Assembly (NCBI GenBank): GCA_947496535.1
Contig: CANMDE010000002.1
Span: forward strand, 62,001-126,000
Direction: 5' to 3'
From: an uncultured Paracoccaceae bacterium
GTDB lineage: Bacteria; Pseudomonadota; Alphaproteobacteria; Rhodobacterales; Rhodobacteraceae
Length of the DNA stretch: 64,000 bases
The position numbers and the translations under genes are program-made. Below the pieces are notes generated by a model. It made no database searches and was not told where the DNA came from. It saw only the letters and a program-made list of their open reading frames with translations. Position 1 is the stretch's first letter, and every line of letters starts with the position of its first letter. Below are positions 53,806 through 63,300 of this stretch, piece by piece.

Positions 53806-56800
53806 CTAGAACTTTGCGATGATATTGAGGAAAGCGCCTTGGTCGTTGTATGTGAGGTCAGTGAGGTCATCGGAGAATGATCCGAAGTTGTAGCCGACGC
53901 CGACTTTGGCGTTGTTACCGAAGTGCCGGTAGACTGCACCAAGGAACCCTGTATCGCTGGTTTCGGCGTCTGTGGCTTCCAACTGGCGTGCCTCCAACAG
54001 AATGTCCCAGTTGTGGACGACATTGTAGCGGGCGTTGATGACGGCGAGCCATGCGTCGTTGCTGACCAGCTCTGCTGTGCTGTCCTCCGCGCTTTCGGAG
54101 AAGCGTGCGCCTACTTTGCCACCCAAAGTCCAGTGGCGGTTGATGTCGTAATTCGCGGCCACATCAACGACATGGCTTTCCTGCACTGGCCCTGTACCGT
54201 CCTCACCATCCACCTCTTGCCCGTACATATCGTAAAGGTAGCGATAGCCAGCTAAAACATTCACACGTTCGTTCAGAATGGGCCGGTAGGCATAGCCCAA
54301 GCGCCCGTCGATGATGGAGCCGTTCAGCAGAGATTCCTCATCCGTTTCCGTGTCTGCCAGATCAAGGCTGAACAGGATACGCTGCGACGGATCGATCTCG
54401 TAACTCAGATCACTGGTGATGATGATCGTATCGGCGTCGGAACGCAGTGTGATGTCCTCTGCGCGCTCCTGGCGATATTCGATCCGCGCCCGTGCTGTGG
54501 TGCTTTCATCTTCATAGCGCACACCAAGCGACACGGCATTACGGTCAAAGTCGCCATTGGTGCTATCGTCGATCTGGCCGATTTCCAGCGCGGCCTCGTA
54601 GGTGAGGAAGTCGTTGGCGAGGTATTCCACGCCATAGCCAGAGGTCAGGCTGCGTGATGTACCAAAGATATCATAGGTGTTTTCACCGAAGACACGCACA
54701 TCATCCGTAACTTGGCGGCGCCCGCCCATAATATACTTTCCACCATTGTCGACCTGCGCGATATCGGCATCAATCGCGCGCCCCGGATCAAGCTCATAGC
54801 CAAAATAGGTGCTGTTATTGGCGTCGCGTCGTTGTTCCGCCTGAACACGTCCCCCAACACCTCCGGTTCCGTCCGACAGCTCACCTGCCAATGTCCAGCC
54901 ATTGCCGACAACACGCGCGACACCGACACCAAGGCGGTCGTATTCGTCCAGCCCATCATTTTCGAACGTCTTTTGTCCAAAGACACTATAAGCCAACGTC
55001 TGACTTGGTGCATAGGTCAGCCGGGCACCGGCCGCATAGCGGCTACCGTCAGTGAGGGCTGTCACCTCATCAAGATATTCCACGCCAACGGTGTAGCTAA
55101 GTTGCCGGGTGATATTACCAGACAGCTCTGCCCCAACTTCCGTCTTTTCTTCATCCAGATCGTTCTCATACCGATCCAGATAGAGTGCATAGCCCAACCG
55201 CGTATCCGGTTCGACCCGAACGTAGGCACCAAACAATGTCTCGTCCCCGGTCGTATCAATGACCTGATAATCGAGCGTCGAAAAGCCTTCCGTCCGAGCT
55301 TCATAGTAGCCGCCGACGACGCCAACCCTGTCAGAACCTAGATCAGCGAGATCCGCCTGCCCTTCGATCTTGACCGCACGGCCATCGCCGGACACGGCGT
55401 CCTCATTCTCGACAATCAGACCACCATCAGTGGAAAAGGACGACCCATATCCCGGCCCGTCACTTTGTGCGATATCAAGCTGAACAAAGCTGTTATCGCC
55501 CCATTGATAGCGCACATCTGCCGCCACAGCGGTTTGATCAGCGGTACCTGTTTCGTCGCTGAGTGCGGTAACGCCCAGACGGACTCTATCCGTGGCCCAT
55601 CCCTCAACACGGCCCCCCGCAGACAGCCCGTCCACATCCGCCGCGGTCGGCGTATATTCATATTGCGCGACCAGATTGACGGTGTAATCACCGCCCGGAT
55701 TGGTCTCGATCAGGTTGCCACCCGTCGTCGAAGACAGCGGGCTGTATAGTGTGATCACACCTTGTGTATAGTTGATGTCGTAATCCAGCCCCAGCACCAG
55801 CGTCTGCTGATCGACGACACGGCCCGTATCGCTATCACGGATTTCGACCACCAAGGTTTCTGTCCCTGTTGTGATCGCTTGGCGCTGCAAGAAGTAAACA
55901 GACCCGCCGGTGCCTTCGAACACGTCGCGTCCGACAAGCTGATCAGGTTGTGAGACATAGACATCAACGCTGGCCCGCGCCTCGCCCTCGGTCGTTGTGG
56001 CATCAGTGGCGTAGTACCCTTGCGCACCATAAAGTGTCCGTTCATTGCGCAAATAACCAGATCCGTCGACTGTCGCCTGATAATCACCCCAAAGAGCAAA
56101 ATTTCCGTCTCTCTCAACCCGGAGATAGAATTTCCCCGATGTTGGCGTGTTATCGACAATCTCACTATCATCACCATAGGTCAGATAGCTGTCCGCATCT
56201 TCCAGCTGTTCTATGACCGACCGTGGGTCTTTTTCATCCAAACGGCGGAACAGATCGCGGAACTCTTCCTCGCCTGTATCAATCGACGATGTGATCTCGA
56301 CCCCGCCCTGGGTTTTGCCATCCACATAATATTGCAATCGCCCAGTGCCGGTTGTCGTCGTCTCATCTGTCAATTCGCTTCGGTTGGCCGAGAATGTCAG
56401 ATCAGCCACCCCAAAGATGAACCAGTCAGACGCCGGGATCGAGATATCGCGCGTCAGATCGGTGTTCTGTCCACTGCCACTGACGGCCACATCCACCTCA
56501 TAATCACCCGCTGGCAGGATACGCTGGATCACCAAGCGCCCATTGCGATCAGGGCGTACAACTTCACCCAGCGTCGATAGGGTTGCACCCGATGCCACGC
56601 TATCGGCAGCAACAGTGACTGTGCCCCCGTTGATGCGCATGTTGCGCTCTGCGGTGAAGTCAAAACCGTCATCATTGGCCGTCAGCCCACGATCATCCGC
56701 CACGCTCAGAGGCAGAGCTTGGGTTTCATCATAGCGCCCACCTGCGTCATAGACGCGGTGGACCACAACAACGTCACTGCCTTCGGGCAAGGTAATGGCT

Positions 56801-57336
56801 GCCGTGCCATTGGCGTTCACCGGGACGGTAGACAACAGGCGCGGCCCGCCGGCAGCGCCACGGTCAATAATCCGCATCTCACCGCGCGTGATGAACGCCG
56901 GATAGTTTGTTTCGCTACGCAGCTGGACGGTTTCACCAGGCAGGTAAGACCGGGGCGCACCAACAGTTTCCACATTCAACCGCGGTGTCGGGTCCAGCCC
57001 ATCAAAGCGGACCTGCACATTCGCATCAGCCAGCGCGATATCAGTACGACGAACGCTTTCCTCAATCGTGGGATCCGCATCTATCGGCTCTCCATCAACG
57101 GCAAGCACAAAACCAGAATTGTTCGCCAGTGGTGCGGCATCAGGTTCTGTATTCGGCGCAATGGGTACAGCCACCACATTGCCCGCATTGGGCTGCTCAC
57201 AGTCTTGTGGCAAAGGCTCGCCCAAACGTTCGACACAGTCGTTCACGTCTTGCGCCAAGCTGGGCGTCATCAGGCAAGCCAGCGCAGTTGCACTCAACAG
57301 ACCTGCCCGAACAGTAGGTTTAGTCAACATTTTCAT
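53806..57336 (-). CDS. Large predicted outer-membrane beta-barrel protein paired with the giant repeat protein
   Basis: The 1,176-residue protein has a signal peptide (RAGLLSATALACLMTPSLA, then QDVND). Residues about 100-340 look like Ig-type or PEGA-like beta domains (PRLNVETVGAPRSYLPGETVQLRS; PAGDYEVDVAVSGSGQ). A middle part includes VLGLDYDINYTQGVITLYSPLSS near residue 515. From about residue 560 to the end, alternating amphipathic strands with tight acidic turns recur, ending AFLNIIAKF with the C-terminal phenylalanine typical of BAM-assembled barrels. No TonB box or plug domain is evident. TAGGGGATAA before the ATG overlaps the stop of the giant gene 12 bases upstream. Function is unknown; export or anchoring of the partner is inferred. 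Confidence 0.8.
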   Translation of the reverse strand: MKMLTKPTVRAGLLSATALACLMTPSLAQDVNDCVERLGEPLPQDCEQPNAGNVVAVPIAPNTEPDAAPLANNSGFVLAVDGEPIDADPTIEESVRRTDIALADANVQVRFDGLDPTPRLNVETVGAPRSYLPGETVQLRSETNYPAFITRGEMRIIDRGAAGGPRLLSTVPVNANGTAAITLPEGSDVVVVHRVYDAGGRYDETQALPLSVADDRGLTANDDGFDFTAERNMRINGGTVTVAADSVASGATLSTLGEVVRPDRNGRLVIQRILPAGDYEVDVAVSGSGQNTDLTRDISIPASDWFIFGVADLTFSANRSELTDETTTTGTGRLQYYVDGKTQGGVEITSSIDTGEEEFRDLFRRLDEKDPRSVIEQLEDADSYLTYGDDSEIVDNTPTSGKFYLRVERDGNFALWGDYQATVDGSGYLRNERTLYGAQGYYATDATTTEGEARASVDVYVSQPDQLVGRDVFEGTGGSVYFLQRQAITTGTETLVVEIRDSDTGRVVDQQTLVLGLDYDINYTQGVITLYSPLSSTTGGNLIETNPGGDYTVNLVAQYEYTPTAADVDGLSAGGRVEGWATDRVRLGVTALSDETGTADQTAVAADVRYQWGDNSFVQLDIAQSDGPGYGSSFSTDGGLIVENEDAVSGDGRAVKIEGQADLADLGSDRVGVVGGYYEARTEGFSTLDYQVIDTTGDETLFGAYVRVEPDTRLGYALYLDRYENDLDEEKTEVGAELSGNITRQLSYTVGVEYLDEVTALTDGSRYAAGARLTYAPSQTLAYSVFGQKTFENDGLDEYDRLGVGVARVVGNGWTLAGELSDGTGGVGGRVQAEQRRDANNSTYFGYELDPGRAIDADIAQVDNGGKYIMGGRRQVTDDVRVFGENTYDIFGTSRSLTSGYGVEYLANDFLTYEAALEIGQIDDSTNGDFDRNAVSLGVRYEDESTTARARIEYRQERAEDITLRSDADTIIITSDLSYEIDPSQRILFSLDLADTETDEESLLNGSIIDGRLGYAYRPILNERVNVLAGYRYLYDMYGQEVDGEDGTGPVQESHVVDVAANYDINRHWTLGGKVGARFSESAEDSTAELVSNDAWLAVINARYNVVHNWDILLEARQLEATDAETSDTGFLGAVYRHFGNNAKVGVGYNFGSFSDDLTDLTYNDQGAFLNIIAKF

Positions 57337-57348
57337 ATCCGTTATCCC

Positions 57349-60300
57349 CTACTGAAGCCGCATTGATGTACGTTCGATCACAAGCCGGTATCGTCCGATG
57401 CCGCGCCACCTCTCTCGGATCAGGTCCTCGACCGCATTCATCCGCTGTCGCACCAAGGCCTGATCTTCCCCGCCCGTCTCAAAGTAAGACAGGCGCATCA
57501 GCGATGGTGTGTCCTTCACCTGCTCCAGCAAGCGGCCCAGCCCCGTATCCAACCGGTCAACCGGCGTCGCCGTGCCCGGCAAAAAGGCTGCCGCCGTCAG
57601 GTCCACGTCCACGACCCGGCCAATGGAGGCAGCAAAGTTCATCTCCGTGAAGATACCGGCCGTCAGGCGCATCGTGCGCGGGTTTTCCGTCGTCACACGG
57701 TACCCCGTGGGCAAAGACCGCGTGTCCAGCTTGAGTGAGAAGTTGATCCCGGTGCTGTCCGGCAGCTCCGCGCAAGGAACGCTATAACGACCATATTCAT
57801 CGGTGGTGATGATCGTCCCGGTGGGTGTCACAAGACGAACGCCGGGAATGCCAGGCTCACCTTGATCAACTACGGCGATCTCATTGCCAATCTTCCCGGT
57901 GAAGACATTCTGGTCCGTCAACACACCACGCGTACTGACCGCGTTTTCACCGTACTGGTCCTGATATCCGTTCATGTTCCGGTCATCAAAGACCTTACCA
58001 ATGACGGCTGAGCAATCGAACACCGCCTCTGGGGTCAATGTCACCGTCGCCGTCGCGGTTTCGGTCAAGGCCACACCGTTTTCATCCAGGATTTCGGCGC
58101 TATTGGTGAGCTCACCAACCGTCGCAGAACCAGCAACGCGCGCGTTGAGCGTGATGAGGATAGACCCATCAGCCGGCACGGTCAGATCCGCAAAACGCAG
58201 CGTATTGCCAGACACATCAGGCTCAACCACATCACCATCAACTGTTGCAGTACCAGGCGTGTAAACCAAGCCAGATGGCAGGGTATCAACAACGTCGACG
58301 GGACCGTACGCGGTGCCATCGGTGCTGATCGCTTCGATCTCGTAAGGCACCGTCTGGCCAATGATCACATCATCCACCAAAGCCACTTTGGTCAGTGACA
58401 GACCGGGAACAATGTCGCGCGCGACTGCAAGGTCGACCTCCGCATAGGTCAGGTTGTCTTCAAAATTCAGATCCTCAATACTGCCTATCTCTTCGCCACT
58501 CTCAGGATCCGTGAAGGTCAGCGTGTAGCCAGTTCCGATCGGGAAGCCTTCCAACAGGTAAGTGCCATCGGCGGCTGACGTTGTCGTGGCCAGTTCCTCG
58601 CCATCAGCATTCGTCAGCGTGACGATATAACCAGACAGGCCAGAATCCACACCCGGAACAAATTCTGGGTCGCTATCCGCGCCGTCGCTGTCCTCGGACT
58701 CAGAGTCTGCTGGATTGTTGTCCACAAACACCAGACCAGAGATCGCGGCATCAGACGGTTGCAGCACAAACACCGTGGGGTCATTCGTTGGATCACCATC
58801 GGTTTCGCCTGACCCGTCAGGTGTTTCCACCGCCTCGGGGTCCGCCAGATCTGTCGCATCAGAGCTTGTCCCACTGTCCGACGTGTCTGTCGCCGTGATG
58901 GGCGCGCCCGTATCAGGATCAAGCAACGGTCCACCAGATGAGTTAACGGCCTGACCTTCGACACTGGCCGTGTTTTCAACATAGCCCTGATCTTCCTCGA
59001 CATCGGTCAGCGTGTAAGTGTCAACAAGGGTCGTGGTCTCACCAACAGCCAATGTCGGCAGGGTCGCGATGACGCCTCCCAAAAGAGTATCTGTGACTTC
59101 CACATCCGCCAGATCGACATTGCCTGTGTTTGTGACCGTAAAGGTATAGGTCACCACATCGTCGGCATTGCCCAGCACACCATCATCATTGGCATCCAGC
59201 ACATCAAAGACGGATTTGATCAGACTGACCTCAGGCTCCGCATTCGCAGGAACACTGACCACTGTCGGGTCATTGTCAGTTTGCCCATCTGTGTTGCCCT
59301 CACCGTCCGGCGTCTCTGTGCCTTCAGGGTCGGTGATGTCGGCACCTGTTTCGTCCGTACCAGCGTCAGAATCGTCCGTGACGCTCAGCGGATCACCCGC
59401 CAGATTGAGGATCGGATTGCCATCCTCATCAACAGCATCGCCTTCAGCAGTAGCCTCATTTTCGACGTAACCGGCTGTGATATCATCGTCTGTGACCGTC
59501 TTCGTCGCCGTAAAGGCAGAGGTATTCGTCTCACCTACAGCCAGATCAATCGGACCACCCGATACCGTCGCAGTCGGGTCCGTTACAGACACATTTGATA
59601 GCGGCGTATTGCCTGTATTCGTCACGACGAACGTATAGGTGATCACATCATCTTCACCACCAAACAGGCCATCGCCATTCGTATCAGCCACGGTTTCCAC
59701 CGATTTGACAACGCTGATGCCGGGGGCCGGGATCAACAGAACCGTCGGGTCGTCCGTGGCATCGCCATTCGTGACACCATCACCATCCGGCGTTTCCGTT
59801 GCTGCCGGATCGCTGATGGCCGTTGGCGTACCGCCCGCATCCACAGTCGCATCCGTACCAGCATCCGAAGTATCCGACGCACTCAGTTGTTCGCCGCTGT
59901 CCGGATCAAGGATCGGATCGCCTGCACTATTAACCGCCAAACCTTCTGCAGTGGCCGTGTTTTCGACATAGCCCTGCTCCACTTCAGCCGCCGTAATCGT
60001 TGTGGAGGCGGTCAACGTCCCGCTTTCACCCACGGCCAATGACAGGCTGCCAGCCACCGCGACCCGATCATCGCTCACGGTCACGTCAACCAGATCCACG
60101 TTGCCCGTGTTGGTCACCGTGAAGGTGTAGGTCAGGGTATCGCCCGTCGTCAGTGTGTCTGACCCATCTTCATCCACAATCGCAGTGATCGACTTGACCA
60201 CCTCAAGCGCCGGAAGAGCCGTCGCCGGAACACTGATCACCGTGGGGTCATTTGTCGGATCACCATCAATGTCGCCTTCGCCATCAGACGTCTCTGTTGT

Positions 60301-63300
60301 CTCGGGGTCCGTGACGTCAGAACCATCCGCATTGGTGCCGCTGTCCGATACATCCGTCGTCGTGATCGGCTCACCATCAGGGCCAAAGATCGGATCGCCA
60401 TCAAGGGCCGCCTCACCCGACGCGCTGGCAGTATTTTCAACATAGCCTGCGTCAATATCGTCCGCAGTCACCACATATGTGCCAGTGAAGGTCACACTGT
60501 CACTTTCACCAATGGCCAGATCAATCGGTCCGCCATCCACATCAATCAGATCATCATCAATCGTAATCCCGGTCAGATCTGTATTGCCGGTATTACTGAC
60601 GACGAATTCATACTCGATCTCGTCGCCTTCATCACCAAACACTCCGTCACCATTACTGTCGAGCACGCGGCCAACGGTTTTGACAAAGGTGATTTCCGGA
60701 GTTGGAATAAAGAAGACGGTTGGATCGTCATCAGTCGTGCCGTTGGTCCCACCAGACAGATCCTCGGTCTCGGTATCCTCAGGGTCGGTCACAGCAACAG
60801 GGTTGCCGTCACTATCCAACTGCGCCTCGGTGCCCGCATCGGAATCGTCGGTGGCCGTCAAAGGTGAACCACCAAGGTCGATCGGATCGCCACTCGCGTC
60901 TACCGCTGTACCAGTCGCACGCGCTGTATTCTCGAAACCGCCATTGGCGACGTCCACATCCGTGAGCGCATGGGTCGCTGTGAAGGTCGTGCTGTCACTT
61001 GCGCCAATCGCAAGATCAATCGGACCACCAGACACTGTCGCATCATTATCAGTCAGGCTGACGCCTTCCAGCGCCACATTCCCGGTATTGCTGACCACAA
61101 AGGCATATGTGATGACATCACCCTCGTCGATCTGACCATTGCCGTTCGTATCATCGACGTTGGACACCGACTTGATCACGGACAGATCGGCAACAGGCGC
61201 AAACAAGGCCACAGTCGGGTCGTTTGTCGGATCACCGTCATCATCACCCGTTCCGTTCGGATCACCCGGTTCACCGAGATCGTCATCATTGGTTGTTTCA
61301 TCGCCGTCACCAGTGTCGGAAACATCTGTCACTGGGTCGCCAGATGGATCAAACCCTTCAGCCTCGGCCGTGTTTTCCACACCACCAGCAGCAACGTCAT
61401 CGGCATCAATCGTATAGCTCGCGGTAAAGGTCGTGTCGTCAAAATCACCCGCGTCCAGATCAATCGGACCGCCGGACACAGTCGCAATGCTATCGGTGAT
61501 CTCAATGCCAGTCAGAGACACGTTGCCGGTGTTCTCAACACGGAACGTCCAGGTCACTTCATCGCCTTCATCGGTGAAGCCGTTGCCATTGACGTCGACA
61601 ATTTCATCAACCGTCTTCGTCAGCTGCAAAGATGAGACCTGATCCAACGCGACAACTGTCGGGTTGCTCGTGGTTGGATCATCATCACCATCGCTGTTGT
61701 CATCCACACCGTCTATGCCATCGCCGGTCGTATCATTGTCAGATGTGGCTTCTACGGAAGGAACATCCGCGAGCGGATCCCCGGTCACGCTGTCCACTGG
61801 ATCGCCAGCAGAGACTGCCGTGTTATGCACACCGCCCGCGTCAATCGCCGCCTGGTCAAGCGTGTAAGTGCCCTCGTAGGTGATGATCTCGCCGATTGCC
61901 AAAATGCCGTCATTGTCATCCGCGCTAGTCGCCGCACGCGTGATCACCAGAGGCACATCAACAGCCGCACCCGTCCCATCAGTCCCATAGGTCATGGTGT
62001 CCGTCGGCAAGGTCGCCGCCTGATCCAGAGCCAAGTTGCCCGTGTTCTCAACCGTGAAGGTGAAATCAATCGTGTCACCCACGGCAATCGGCGTGCTCAA
62101 TGTGGCAGCCGCGGATTTGACCAATGTCAGATCAGGTGTTGGGTCCAGAGTAACAACCGTCGGGTTGCTCGTATCTGGGTCACCATCACCGTCGCTGTCA
62201 TCGTCAACACCGTCCGTACCGTCGCCGGTCGCATCGTTGTCGGACGTGTCTTCAACTGAATCCACACCTGTCAACGGATCACCCGTGACGCTGTCAACCG
62301 GATCGCCGGCTGAGGTCGCCGTGTTATGCACCCCGCCCGCGTCAATCGCCGCCTGGTCAAGCGTGTAAGTGCCCTCGTAGGTGATGATCTCATCGATCGC
62401 CAAAATGCCGTCATTATCATCCGCGCTGGTCGCCGCACGCGTGATCACCAGAGGCACATCAACAGCCGCACCCGTCCCATCAGTCCCATAGGTCATGGTG
62501 TCCGTCGGCAAGGTCGCCGCCTGATCCAGAGCCAAGTTGCCCGTGTTCTCAACCGTGAAGGTGAAATCAATCGTGTCACCCACGGCAATCGGCGTGCTCA
62601 ATGTGGCAGCCGCGGATTTGACCAATGTCAGATCAGGTGTTGGGTCCAGAGTCACAACCGTCGGGTTGCTCGTATCTGGGTCACCATCGCCATCGCTGTC
62701 GTCATCAACACCGTCTGTGCCATCGCCAGCCGCGTCGTTGTCAGACGTATCTTCAACTGAATCCACACCGGTCAGCGGATCACCCGTGACACTATCAACC
62801 GGATCGCCGGCAGAGACCGCCGTGTTATGCACACCGCCCGCGTCAATCGCCGCCTGGTCAAGCGTGTAAGTGCCCTCGTAGGTGATGATCTCGCCGATTG
62901 CCAAAATGCCGTCATTGTCATCCGCGCTAGTCGCCGCACGCGTGATCACAAGAGGTACATCAACAGCCGCACCCGTCCCATCAGTCCCATAGGTCATGGT
63001 GTCTGTTGGCAGGGTCGCCGCCTGATCCAGAGCCAAGTTGCCCGTGTTCTCAACCGTGAAGGTGAAATCAATCGTATCGCCCACCGTAATCGGCGTGCTC
63101 AATGTCGCTGCAGCGGATTTGACCAATGTCAGATCAGGTGTTGGGTCCAGAGTCACAACTGTCGGGTTGCTCGTATCTGGGTCACCATCACCGTCGCTGT
63201 CGTCGTCAACACCGTCGACGCCGTCGCCGGTCGTATCGTTGTCTGAGGTATCAACAGCCGGAGGATCCAAAGCCAGCGGATTTCCTGTCGTCGCATCGAC

